From JBOFEH01 sp051650265 (GTDB lineage Bacteria; Bacillota; Clostridia; Lachnospirales; Cellulosilyticaceae): a stretch of 9,046 bases of DNA. The stretch covers positions 1-9,046 of the forward strand of contig JBOFIR010000040.1 of assembly GCA_051650265.1 (NCBI GenBank), written 5' to 3'. Position 1 is the stretch's first letter. Each line of letters begins with the position of its first letter. The notes under the pieces were generated by a model. The model saw only the letters and a program-made list of their open reading frames with translations. It was not told the DNA's origin and searched no databases. The position numbers and the translations under genes are program-made. Shown here in pieces: positions 1 through 7,972 of the stretch.

Positions 1-252
1 AATAGGTCGCTCATAAGGTATACTTGCATCCGTTGGTAAAGTGGTATCAAGGGTATAGTACAATCTCAACTGCTCTGGTTCATTGTTGCCAAAATCCCCA
101 TGAATCCCTCGCACATGTTCTTACCCCTGCATTGTCATAACATGAGGCATAGTGTATGCTCCCATCAAAGAAGATTTCTTCCTCTGTTAGATTCTCAATT
201 CCCCCTGTATAAAATACCATTCTTGATTTAATATCTGTGCAAACCCTTTCAT
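1..252 (-). pseudogene. Broken gene downstream of the GH42 gene, function unknown
   Basis: A good ribosome site (AGGGAG at 265-260, 7 nt spacer) leads to an ATG at 252, 21 bp after the GH42 stop, so this looks like the next operon gene. The ATG frame meets TAA at 189-187 and again at 123-121, then is open to the window edge. The adjacent frame is open from 220 to 80 and carries protein-like sequence (YTGGIENLTEEEIFFDG). The most coherent reading starts in the ATG frame (MKGFAQILNQEWYF), shifts at a TTTT run near 211-214, returns at a GGG run near 162-160, continues as AYTMPHVMTMQG, crosses the second TAA and resumes as EHVRGIHGDFGNNEPEQLR. That needs two indels in short homopolymers plus one nonsense change. 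I do not recognise the family. It could be a true pseudogene or an error-rich assembly edge. Operon position suggests a sugar-related role, but that is only inference. Confidence 0.55.
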
Positions 253-273
253 AACCGCTCTCCCTCTATCGCC

Positions 274-2355
274 TTAAGATTCCTTCTTGAGATCTCGAAT
301 CACCTTGACCCCATATGCACCTAATCTCAATTCTCCTTGGATTACTTTTTCAGATGCCACATCAATGCCACGTAGTTCTTCTAGTTCAATACATTTTTCT
401 TCGTCTGTAAAATTCATAAAGAAACTAAACTGATGTGATTCATCTTGTCTCATCTGCACATTCACCCCTGTTGGCAGTTTCAAATCAACACTTCTTCTTA
501 ACTGTAGACGTTTACTTAGTGTCTGATAGAAGTCATCTAAAAATTCATCGTTATTTCTAAAAGTGATGTAATAAGCCTCTCCTTTTCCATAATGGTTACA
601 TGTAAGTGCAGGCCTTCCCTCATAAAAATCTGTTGCATAGGTTGCAAGAATCTCAGAGCCTTCTGCATGAATCAAATCACAAAAAATTTTCCCTTCATAC
701 ATACCCTGTAGCCCAAACCCATTTCCTTCAACACACTTTACCAGGTTCACATCCTCATCATAAAGTGCATCCAGCTCTTCTGACCAAACCCCTAGTACCT
801 GCCTAAGTGGTCCCGGAAACCCACCTAAAAAGCACAGATCATTTTCATCTACAATACCACTCCAATATGTTGTTACGAGTGTACCTCCAGCGCTCACAAA
901 TGCTTCTAGCCGCTCACCGACACCTTCACGCACCATATAGAGCATAGGTGTCACAACCACCTTATACTTACTTAGATCACAATCCATATTCACCACATCC
1001 ACCGGTATCGACTGTTGCCAAAATGCACGGTAATGTGCTTGTACCGTTTCATAATAATCCTTTTTCTCTACACGTGGGCCTTGTGCATCCTCTATGGCCC
1101 AATAGTTTTCCCAATCATAGATTACTGCTACTTCTGTTTGAATCGACGTCCCCACCACATCATCTAACTGTTCAAGAAGATCCCCCACCTGGGCAACATC
1201 ACGAAACACACGTGTATGTTCGTGGCCACAGTGATCAACTACCGCACCATGGAACTTTTCAGATGATCCTCTACTTTTTCGCCATTGAAAATACTGTACA
1301 GTATCAGAGCCATGTGCAACAGCTTGGAGTGAAGCAAGAAGATGCATCCCTGGTCGGCGTAGCTTTGCTACAGGTTGCCAATTAGTAGCACTTGGTGAAC
1401 TTTCCATCATCATAAAAGGTTTTCCCCCTAACAAAGAGCGGTTGATATCATGTATAAAACCAATTCGGCTCCCTTCATGCGCTATACTACGCTCACCATG
1501 CCAGTAGGGGTAATTATCCCAGGAGACAACATCCAAGTACGGTGCAAACTTCCAGTAATCAATGCCACGTTCTAGCACCACATAATCATGAAAATTTGTG
1601 GTGACAGGTATAGACGGTGTCACTGTTTTTAAAATTTGCCTCTCATGCTTGTAATAATCCAATGTCTGGTGTGTTACAAAACGCTTCCAATCCAAATTGA
1701 GCCCATGTAATGCAGGTTCACCATGAGGTGCAGGTGCTTCAATCTGCTCCCAATCCGTATAGGTGTGGCTCCAAAACTGACTCCACCATGCACGGTTAAG
1801 CCTACTCAAATCATTTTGATACTTCTCCCTAAGGAATGCTCTAAAAGCAGCCTCGCATAATGGACAATAGCATTGCCCCTCAAACTCATTGGAAATATGC
1901 CACATAATGAGCGCCGGATGATCTTGATAACGGGTGGCAAGTAAATGGTTCATCTGCGCAATCTTCTCCCTAAATATTGGCGATGTGTAACAATGATTGT
2001 GACGTTCGCCATACAGATGCCTCTGACGGTATGCATTCATACGAAGTGTCTCTGGATAATGCCTTGCCATCCATGCCGGTTTCGCGCCACTTGGCGTCGC
2101 AAGGATTACATACTGCCCATTCCGATGCATCAAATCCATCAGATCATCTAACCACTCAAAAGTAAAGTGTCCTTCCTCTGGTTCAAGCATCGTCCAAGAA
2201 AAGATACCCACTGTAACCACATTGGTATGGGCAAGTTTCATCAAACGAACGTCTTCTCCCCAAATATGCGGCATATCTAGCCACTGCTCAGGGTTATAAT
2301 CAGCGCCATGTAATATACTTTTTACCTTCGGGCTGATTGGTCCAAAATTTTTCAT
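274..2355 (-). CDS. Beta-galactosidase, glycoside hydrolase family 42
   Basis: A retaining glycosidase expected to release terminal beta-galactosyl residues from oligosaccharides. Its 693 residues fit the GH42 length. Near the N-terminus GADYNPEQW (18-25) is a family hallmark. The (beta/alpha)8 barrel covers about 10-395, with the acid/base Glu157 in HISNE and the nucleophile Glu318 in MMMESSPS. Cys122, Cys162, Cys164 and Cys167 reproduce the spacing of the structural zinc site known from the Thermus A4 enzyme. A GATase-like trimerisation domain follows (about 405-610, including GGFPGPLRQVLGV) and then a small C-terminal beta domain ending near 690. There is no signal peptide, so it acts in the cytoplasm on imported galactosides. 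The start is fixed by AAGGAG at 2369-2364, 8 nt before the ATG. It has its own promoter although it lies directly behind the foldase gene. Substrate linkage cannot be read from sequence; GH42 members in pectin-arabinogalactan loci are a reasonable comparison. Confidence 0.96.
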   Translation of the reverse strand: MKNFGPISPKVKSILHGADYNPEQWLDMPHIWGEDVRLMKLAHTNVVTVGIFSWTMLEPEEGHFTFEWLDDLMDLMHRNGQYVILATPSGAKPAWMARHYPETLRMNAYRQRHLYGERHNHCYTSPIFREKIAQMNHLLATRYQDHPALIMWHISNEFEGQCYCPLCEAAFRAFLREKYQNDLSRLNRAWWSQFWSHTYTDWEQIEAPAPHGEPALHGLNLDWKRFVTHQTLDYYKHERQILKTVTPSIPVTTNFHDYVVLERGIDYWKFAPYLDVVSWDNYPYWHGERSIAHEGSRIGFIHDINRSLLGGKPFMMMESSPSATNWQPVAKLRRPGMHLLASLQAVAHGSDTVQYFQWRKSRGSSEKFHGAVVDHCGHEHTRVFRDVAQVGDLLEQLDDVVGTSIQTEVAVIYDWENYWAIEDAQGPRVEKKDYYETVQAHYRAFWQQSIPVDVVNMDCDLSKYKVVVTPMLYMVREGVGERLEAFVSAGGTLVTTYWSGIVDENDLCFLGGFPGPLRQVLGVWSEELDALYDEDVNLVKCVEGNGFGLQGMYEGKIFCDLIHAEGSEILATYATDFYEGRPALTCNHYGKGEAYYITFRNNDEFLDDFYQTLSKRLQLRRSVDLKLPTGVNVQMRQDESHQFSFFMNFTDEEKCIELEELRGIDVASEKVIQGELRLGAYGVKVIRDLKKES

Positions 2356-2387
2356 ATACCTCTCTCCTTTTTGTTGTTTAATTTAAA

Positions 2388-2416
2388 ATTATACTTTATA
2401 TTAAGTTTTCTTACAA
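2388..2416 (-). promoter_or_regulatory. Sigma-A promoter of the GH42 gene
   Basis: On the minus strand TTGTAA (2416-2411) is followed by a 17-nt spacer and a perfect TATAAT (2393-2388). The transcript would start near 2381, giving a leader of about 26 nt that carries the ribosome site. The -35 box lies inside the U-tract of the upstream terminator. No clear catabolite-response (cre) palindrome is visible around it. Confidence 0.7.
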
Positions 2417-2448
2417 ACAAAAAGGCTCCTTATTTTCATAAGGAGCCT
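2413..2448 (-). terminator. Rho-independent terminator of the beta-helix/foldase unit
   Basis: On the minus strand an 11-bp perfect stem (AGGCTCCTTAT, 2448-2438, with ATAAGGAGCCT, 2433-2423) is capped by a GAAA tetraloop (2437-2434) and followed by TTTTTGTTTG. The foldase stop codon TGA (2438-2436) lies at the top of the stem, so the last codons of the gene form the hairpin. The opposite strand has no U-tract, so termination should work only for leftward transcripts. Confidence 0.9.
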
Positions 2449-3413
2449 AAAATCTGACTGATAGGTTCAAACACTTCAACATGTGCACAATGGCTATATT
2501 TTGCTATAAGTTTTTCTACTTGATAATCCACATACTTACTAAGGATATATTCTCTATTAGTCTCAAACCCTCTTGGCTTACCTTCTTGCTTTTCAAGGAG
2601 TAATACAATCTGATATGCCCCATTACTTTCAATAACATCACTATACGTTCCAACTTGCATATGCCCCAATGCTTCAAGAACAGGTCGGTGTGTCATCAAA
2701 TCTGTGCGCTGCTTGCTCCCACCAAATATTTCTTCTCGTTGAAGGACTACACCTCGCGCTATCAACACAGGATCAAGCGAGTGCCCTTCTATCAGTAACT
2801 GATGCACTTCTTTTAAGATCTGATTACTTCGTCTTTGTTGCGTTTGATCAATAACACCTTCCAAAGTCACATATGGTATGTAGATGCGCCACACTTTATA
2901 AAGTGTAGGCTCTTTCCCCAAAAGATTAGGCTGTGAGTCTGCAAAATTCTGAAGTGCATCGGATGAAATTTCTGAATTGCAAGCTTCGAACCAACGTTGT
3001 TTAAAATGGATCATGCCATTACTCATCAAATAACAAAAATAGTCCCATCTACTGTATTGGATTGGCCCATAGATGACCTCACCTTTTTTCACTGCGTTTT
3101 GCCTTTGCTGGTTAGTGGTTCGCCACATCATCTCAAAGGCTTCAAAGCCATCATAGTTTAGTAAGCCATATCTTTTTAATAGTTCTTCACAAATACTATG
3201 TTTTATCAAAGTCTCACATAGCCGATCCCAAAGAAGCTGCCTTGGTGTCCCCTCATCAATTGGTTGATCCCAAAAACATGTGTTATAACTTAGGCCATAT
3301 TTCCCTTGTACTTCAGCAATAACACGTCCTCTAAGATGTTTTTTTACAAATCCAACTTCTTTATGTGTCACATATTTCTGGTTAATTTTTAAAGCATAGG
3401 GCATGCTGCTCAT
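2436..3413 (-). CDS. SurA/parvulin-like foldase without a signal peptide
   Basis: A 325-residue protein resembling the SurA/PrsA class of chaperone-prolyl isomerases. Residues 13-85 look like a SurA N-terminal helical domain (…AEVQGKYGLSYNTCFWDQP…GTPRQLLWDRLCETL…KRYGL). A helical linker follows, including GEVIYGPIQYSRWDYF (111-126). The last third (about 173-315) has the layout of a rotamase domain: a long helix near 188-209, RPVLEALGHMQVGTYSDVIE (243-262), NGAYQIVLLLEKQEG (264-278), and a closing helix and strand. I see no signal peptide or lipobox, although typical SurA/PrsA proteins are exported, so it is probably cytoplasmic. It starts 3 bp after the beta-helix gene with AGGGG at 3425-3421 inside that gene's end, so the two are probably translationally coupled. 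The likely job is folding of its neighbour; this is inference. Isomerase activity is uncertain because the domain is divergent. Confidence 0.72.
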   Translation of the reverse strand: MSSMPYALKINQKYVTHKEVGFVKKHLRGRVIAEVQGKYGLSYNTCFWDQPIDEGTPRQLLWDRLCETLIKHSICEELLKRYGLLNYDGFEAFEMMWRTTNQQRQNAVKKGEVIYGPIQYSRWDYFCYLMSNGMIHFKQRWFEACNSEISSDALQNFADSQPNLLGKEPTLYKVWRIYIPYVTLEGVIDQTQQRRSNQILKEVHQLLIEGHSLDPVLIARGVVLQREEIFGGSKQRTDLMTHRPVLEALGHMQVGTYSDVIESNGAYQIVLLLEKQEGKPRGFETNREYILSKYVDYQVEKLIAKYSHCAHVEVFEPISQILGSL

Positions 3414-3416
3414 AGA

Positions 3417-5561
3417 TTAGCCCCTTTCGTAAGTCACGACAGGTTGCCAGATTATTTCACACATGCCACCACTAGGATTTTGAAGGATTGTACAGGAAAT
3501 CTGATCTCCCTTTATTGCCATAATAGTCACATCATGTCTTTCTTTCCACAATGCCTGTGAATCTGGCTGGTCAACCGATTCCCACACAGTCAACTCATTA
3601 TGTTTAATGGCTGCATGTACCAATCCATCCCTACCTGCCACTCGTTCTACTGCACCCTTTACACTATATATGCCATCTGCAGGTACTACAAACACCATGG
3701 CAAGATCCTCTTCACCCGAAACTTTAATCCTATCTCTTCCAATATACCCTGTTGTACCATTAATCTGCTCCTCCCATTGACTTGCACGCCAAGAAAGTGC
3801 TTTTCCCTTACCATCAATAACCTCACAAGAGTTCGGACTGTCTGCCGTCATAATACGCAGCCCTTCTTTTGTGCTTCTGAGGTAGTGCCAGTTATTGGCT
3901 CCAGATACCAAACTATAACCCTCTACAAATGCCCAACTTGACCCTACAGGCACTTCTACCGGGGCATCTTCACTATAAGCATGTGCACCAATATCAGGGG
4001 TCGCTTCATCTACAGGATTACCATAAAAATCCTGTATCGCTGGAGCTATGCCTTTAGGTAGATCAACTTGAATACCTGTCCCAATCGCAGGCGAACCAGG
4101 CATCAATTGATACCCTTTTAAGCGACTCCTAACCAAATGCGCCCAATCCTGTGCAAGATCAAAATCTATCTTGTCTATAGGCGTGTCAAAAAGTGTCTCA
4201 CCAGTACCTGGCGCAAACAATCTCGGATCATCTAGCATCTTCTTAGGATCATCCGGCTCTGATTCAGGATGATTTCCAAAGAAAATATTATTTTCAAAGT
4301 TAACCTGTGTAATCGGATGTTCATATGTAAAATCAGTCCCTAAATTGTAGAAAATATTATTATTGTAAGTAATATCTGATGGATAAGTACGATCCCCATG
4401 ATCCCTTGAGAACGTTGCATTGTTACCTGGGCCTACATAAAACGTATTGTTATAAATTTTAAATCCAGTATTTACCCCTGCATAATGAATCAACTTACTA
4501 CGGTCATTTTGGCTGATATTGTATCTGATTACACCATCTTGGTTAAAAGCTTCTTCTCCGTGCCAATCACAAATGAGCATAAATCCCCCCTCATTATCAT
4601 GACTGTAGTTATACTGGAAAATCGTACGTTCACACAAGCCATCTGCATCATAGGCTTGTCCATCTAGGTCTTTTCGTGTCAGATACGCCTCATTGTATTG
4701 ATAAAGTGCATCCTCACTGTTAATAACCCAAATGGCTGCGCAAGGATCTGGACACATCAAATGGCTGTCTTTTACAACATTGTACTGAACAAGTGGCGCA
4801 ATACCAGTACTCACAACAATACCATCTCCACCAATACGATCCAGACTATTATTTTCAATGACTATATTAGGACTACCAATCCAAGGGCCTATCCCATCGT
4901 GCATTGATCCTCTATTTTGATTATCATTTCTAAAGAATATGCCCCCATAATTCACATCATAGATGGTATTACGACGAATCCATACACCATCGAATCTAAG
5001 TGCTTTTTCTAAAGTGTTTTCTGCTGACACTGTTACACGCACAATGATTGCCCCATCGTTATTAAAGCGCTGACAATAGCGGGCATTCACATCATGTATA
5101 TAACAATCTTGAATGGTAATATGCTTCATTGTATACGTTTCAATCCCTGCATTTTCCACAAAAATCGCGCGCAACTCTTTTTCTATATCCTGCGAACTGG
5201 TCCCAGCTGGATCATAGTTGGTCACCTCTAGATGCTCTATCGTATAATCATTTACATTTTGAAGATGAATGGTATTGATTACCTTTCCTGCACCATTCAA
5301 TATAGGTCGTTGTTCGTAGTCGTCCGTCCCATATTTGCCAATGATAATAGGGTCTTGCTCACTTCCACTTCCTCTTGGTTTAAGGTAACTCTCTGTTTTA
5401 TTTTCTTGATTAATAGTCCACACACCCTCTGCATGGAATAAAACATGATCCCCTGGCTCAAAAGTCATAGCATTGACTTTTTCCACTGATGCCCAAGCCA
5501 TCTCAGGCGATAAGCCACTATTTCCATCGTCCCCGCTATTACTTACATAATACGTTTTCAT
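3417..5561 (-). CDS. Right-handed parallel beta-helix protein, probable intracellular polysaccharide lyase or glycosidase
   Basis: A 714-residue protein opening with YYVSNSGDDGNSG (4-16), the common N-terminal signature of pectate-lyase-fold proteins. About 95-430 is a beta-helix with asparagine-ladder turns (IENNSL 235-240, IYNNTFY 369-375, YNNNIFY 399-405, FENNIFF 422-428). YNYSHDNEGGF (317-327), with DADG just before it (305-308), is a conserved-looking core likely to line the active cleft. SPAIGTG (490-496) and DIGAHAYSE (523-531) form the usual C-terminal cap. Residues about 540-710 form a second, Trp-rich beta-sandwich-like domain, possibly carbohydrate binding. There is no signal peptide. 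The start is set by AGAGGGG at 5577-5571, 9 nt before the ATG. Exact PL/GH family and substrate cannot be decided by eye. It is the first gene of a pair with the foldase. No terminator separates it from recQ, and only a weak promoter is visible. Confidence 0.8.
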   Translation of the reverse strand: MKTYYVSNSGDDGNSGLSPEMAWASVEKVNAMTFEPGDHVLFHAEGVWTINQENKTESYLKPRGSGSEQDPIIIGKYGTDDYEQRPILNGAGKVINTIHLQNVNDYTIEHLEVTNYDPAGTSSQDIEKELRAIFVENAGIETYTMKHITIQDCYIHDVNARYCQRFNNDGAIIVRVTVSAENTLEKALRFDGVWIRRNTIYDVNYGGIFFRNDNQNRGSMHDGIGPWIGSPNIVIENNSLDRIGGDGIVVSTGIAPLVQYNVVKDSHLMCPDPCAAIWVINSEDALYQYNEAYLTRKDLDGQAYDADGLCERTIFQYNYSHDNEGGFMLICDWHGEEAFNQDGVIRYNISQNDRSKLIHYAGVNTGFKIYNNTFYVGPGNNATFSRDHGDRTYPSDITYNNNIFYNLGTDFTYEHPITQVNFENNIFFGNHPESEPDDPKKMLDDPRLFAPGTGETLFDTPIDKIDFDLAQDWAHLVRSRLKGYQLMPGSPAIGTGIQVDLPKGIAPAIQDFYGNPVDEATPDIGAHAYSEDAPVEVPVGSSWAFVEGYSLVSGANNWHYLRSTKEGLRIMTADSPNSCEVIDGKGKALSWRASQWEEQINGTTGYIGRDRIKVSGEEDLAMVFVVPADGIYSVKGAVERVAGRDGLVHAAIKHNELTVWESVDQPDSQALWKERHDVTIMAIKGDQISCTILQNPSGGMCEIIWQPVVTYERG

Positions 5562-5587
5562 CCTTAGCTACCCCTCTATTTCTGTTT

Positions 5588-5616
5588 ACTATAATGATGT
5601 CCTCATTTTAGACTAT
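5588..5616 (-). promoter_or_regulatory. Possible weak promoter of the beta-helix gene
   Basis: In the 98-bp gap after recQ, TATAGT (5593-5588) could serve as a -10 box, with transcription starting near 5581 just ahead of the ribosome site. The matching -35 position (ATAGTC, 5616-5611) is poor, so an activator, or read-through from recQ, may be needed. No convincing recQ terminator exists here; the only inverted repeat, TTCTATT/AATAGAA, has a loop of about 25 nt and no U-tract. Confidence 0.25.
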
Positions 5617-5659
5617 TTCTTCTATTTTAAGAGCCTTTTTTCTGATTGAGAATAGAATT

Positions 5660-7816
5660 TTAGGCATCAAACATATGATTTTGGGCAATCACAATTTTGA
5701 TTGCTGTATAGGTAATATGTTCAGGCAACTGTTCCTTAATAGGTTTTAACAGACCTGTGCCTACCTTTTCAACAGCTTTTAAAATCAACTCCTGTTCCTC
5801 TGGCGTTGCAAATCGCGCCACATCCACTATAAGCCCCTGTTCAATACATTTGACCAAGTGATTTTCTATTGTATTTGTACTCAGATCCCGTACCTTTGCA
5901 ATATCTTGAATGCTCATACCCTCTTCATAAAGACGATAGGTTTCCATCACCGTATCTCCAGCCGTACGTTTTACACCCGTTTCTTTTATTCTACTAGGTT
6001 TTGTATAATACGCCTCTAGCGGCGGTTTTATCACTTGATGGGTTAATACATAATCTCTTACACAGGTCATAAAAGCCTCCCCATATCGCTGATGCTTTAG
6101 CTGTCCAACCCCAGAAATCATTAAAAACTCATCCTCTTGTGTGGGATAATAACACGCCATCTCATGGAGTGTACTATCGGAGAAAATCATAAAAGGTGGC
6201 ACATTTTGTGTCTGAGCAAGCTGCTGTCTGACTTCTTTGAGTTGTATCAAAAGTTCCTTGTCTAGATCTTGCATCACATCTTCATAAGCTTGCTCCTCTT
6301 GTAATCTGATACGCATCAATATTGTTTGATTGCCTTTAAGCACCTCATAGGCACTTTCTGTCAATGCTAGGACTGGGAACTTATTTCCAATCAAAGCGAG
6401 GTACTTTTCAGCTACAAGATAGCCGATCATTTGCTTGAGTGTATCCTTACTGTATTCTCTCATGATGCCATAAGTTGTGAGTGACTCAAACCCAAGCTCA
6501 CGAATCTTTTGAGTATTCGCCCCCCTTAGCACATCAATCACCTGGATCATGCCAAAGCGTTCCTTCATTCGTTTGGTACAAGAAAGGATTTTCTGCGCCT
6601 CAACGGTTATATCTGTTTGCTCAGTCGTGCTATTACAATTACTGCAATGTCCACATGCCGCTGTTGGTGCTTCACCAAAATACGCAAGCATCTCATGACG
6701 TAGGCACTCTTCTGTATTACAAAAGTCTTCCATTTGCCTTAATTTTTCATACTCTTGCTGATGTGTACCACTGTGTGATCCCATCTCAATCAACATCTTA
6801 TTCGTGACTGTATCTGCCGCTGAGTAAAGGAGTATACATTGGGCGGGTAGCCCATCACGTCCTGCACGACCAGCCTCTTGATAGTAGCTCTCTAAATCTT
6901 TTGGCATATTACAATGTATAACAAAACGAATATTAGACTTATCAATACCCATGCCAAATGCATTTGTAGCAATCATTAAAGGTTTTCTATCAAAAATAAA
7001 ATCTTCTTGGTTCTGGGAACGTATGCTCTCGGAAAGTCCCGCATGGTACTTGGTAACCTTAAACCCCTGTGCTTCAAGTTTTTCTGCAAGTGCATCTACT
7101 GTTTTTCTGGTAGTACAGTAACAAATTCCACTTTCATCTGCCCTCTGACGCAAAAAATTTAAGAGCCATTCATAGCGTTTTTTAGGCTTATCCACTTCAA
7201 AGTAAAGATTGGGGCGATCAAATCCAGTTGTAAGAACATACGGCTCCTCCAGAGCAAGAAGTTTTTGAATATCATTTTTGACCCTTGGTGTGGCCGTTGC
7301 TGTAAAAGCACCTATTACAGGCCTTGTTGGTAACTTGCGCAAAAATGTTGTAATATACCGATAACTTGGTCTAAAATCATGCCCCCATTGACTCACACAA
7401 TGGGCCTCATCAATTGCAATCATTGCAATTGGCATCTGCTGGCATAGCTCTAAAAACTCATAACTTTCCAACCTTTCAGGCGCTACATAAAGAAGCTTGT
7501 ATTGCCCTTCCATAGCATTTTGGATAACTTGACGGTAAGTTGTGCCAGACTGCGTACTATTGATAAAATGAGCGGGTATCCCCATCTCACTGAGTGTATC
7601 TACTTGATCTTTCATCAAAGAAATCAGTGGTGAAACAACTAACGTTACCCCTTCAAATACCATAGCAGGCACTTGGTAACAAACCGACTTACCAGCACCC
7701 GTCGGCATGATTCCCAAAACATCTCTGCCGCCTAATAACTGCTCAATAAGCTCTTCTTGTCCTCTTCTAAAATGACTATATCCAAAATACTGACTTAATA
7801 TTTCTAGTGGTTGCAT
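5660..7816 (-). CDS. recQ: ATP-dependent DNA helicase RecQ
   Basis: A 3'-5' superfamily 2 helicase for recombination and stalled-fork repair, acting in the cytoplasm on DNA. Visible motifs in order: motif 0 (FGYSHFRRGQ, 11-20), Walker A TGAGKS (39-44), DEAH (136-139), the aromatic-rich loop SQWGHDFRP (142-150), TATATP (172-177), GMGIDK (288-293) and the motif VI arginine fingers QEAGRAGRDG (313-322). Cys371, Cys388, Cys391 and Cys394 match the RecQ zinc site with the 17-3-3 spacing of E. coli. A winged-helix RQC domain follows (about 405-500), then HRDC (about 519-595). A C-terminal helix-turn-helix extension (about 615-705, EEGMSIQDIAKVRDLSTNTI) makes it 718 residues, longer than the roughly 600 of E. 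coli RecQ. Start: GAAGAGG at 7829-7823, 6 nt before the ATG; an overlapping ATG at 7820 sits too close to that site. It is divergent from csp. Confidence 0.97.
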   Translation of the reverse strand: MQPLEILSQYFGYSHFRRGQEELIEQLLGGRDVLGIMPTGAGKSVCYQVPAMVFEGVTLVVSPLISLMKDQVDTLSEMGIPAHFINSTQSGTTYRQVIQNAMEGQYKLLYVAPERLESYEFLELCQQMPIAMIAIDEAHCVSQWGHDFRPSYRYITTFLRKLPTRPVIGAFTATATPRVKNDIQKLLALEEPYVLTTGFDRPNLYFEVDKPKKRYEWLLNFLRQRADESGICYCTTRKTVDALAEKLEAQGFKVTKYHAGLSESIRSQNQEDFIFDRKPLMIATNAFGMGIDKSNIRFVIHCNMPKDLESYYQEAGRAGRDGLPAQCILLYSAADTVTNKMLIEMGSHSGTHQQEYEKLRQMEDFCNTEECLRHEMLAYFGEAPTAACGHCSNCNSTTEQTDITVEAQKILSCTKRMKERFGMIQVIDVLRGANTQKIRELGFESLTTYGIMREYSKDTLKQMIGYLVAEKYLALIGNKFPVLALTESAYEVLKGNQTILMRIRLQEEQAYEDVMQDLDKELLIQLKEVRQQLAQTQNVPPFMIFSDSTLHEMACYYPTQEDEFLMISGVGQLKHQRYGEAFMTCVRDYVLTHQVIKPPLEAYYTKPSRIKETGVKRTAGDTVMETYRLYEEGMSIQDIAKVRDLSTNTIENHLVKCIEQGLIVDVARFATPEEQELILKAVEKVGTGLLKPIKEQLPEHITYTAIKIVIAQNHMFDA

Positions 7817-7842
7817 GCATTACCTCTTCGTTCTCAATGTAT

Positions 7843-7870
7843 TGGTTATCTCTTGATTGAAGTATAACCA
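7843..7870. repeat. Interrupted inverted repeat in the recQ leader
   Basis: TGGTTAT (7843-7849) and ATAACCA (7864-7870) are perfect 7-bp arms separated by 14 bp. They lie just downstream of the predicted recQ transcription start and upstream of its ribosome site. The repeat could be an operator for a dimeric regulator or a weak mRNA hairpin. It does not match a LexA box that I know. Confidence 0.4.
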
Positions 7871-7879
7871 TTAGTTTTT

Positions 7880-7908
7880 ATTATAAGACATCCCCTTTAC
7901 TTAATCAA
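7880..7908 (-). promoter_or_regulatory. Sigma-A promoter of recQ
   Basis: On the minus strand TTGATT (7908-7903), a 17-nt spacer and perfect TATAAT (7885-7880). The start would be near 7873, giving a leader of about 57 nt that contains the 7843-7870 inverted repeat. The csp promoter lies about 30 bp away facing the other direction. Confidence 0.7.
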
Positions 7909-7937
7909 ATCTGCAAGATATATTTTATACAAGATGC

Positions 7938-7966
7938 TTGACATCCGTCATATGTCATGTTATAGT
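7938..7966 (+). promoter_or_regulatory. Strong sigma-A promoter of the cold-shock gene
   Basis: Perfect TTGACA (7938-7943), a 17-nt spacer, and TATAGT (7961-7966) preceded by TGT, an extended -10 element. Transcription should start near 7973. This is the best consensus promoter in the window, as expected for an abundant cold-shock protein. Confidence 0.85.
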
Positions 7967-7972
7967 TGATTA

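Noticed and set aside
948..1385. A 145-codon open frame on the plus strand inside the GH42 gene
   Set aside because: It lies fully antisense to a clear enzyme, is rich in Pro and His as expected of a shadow frame, and has no ribosome site.
5600..5660. Candidate recQ terminator (TTCTATT/AATAGAA)
   Set aside because: Loop of about 25 nt, AT-only stem and no following U-tract.
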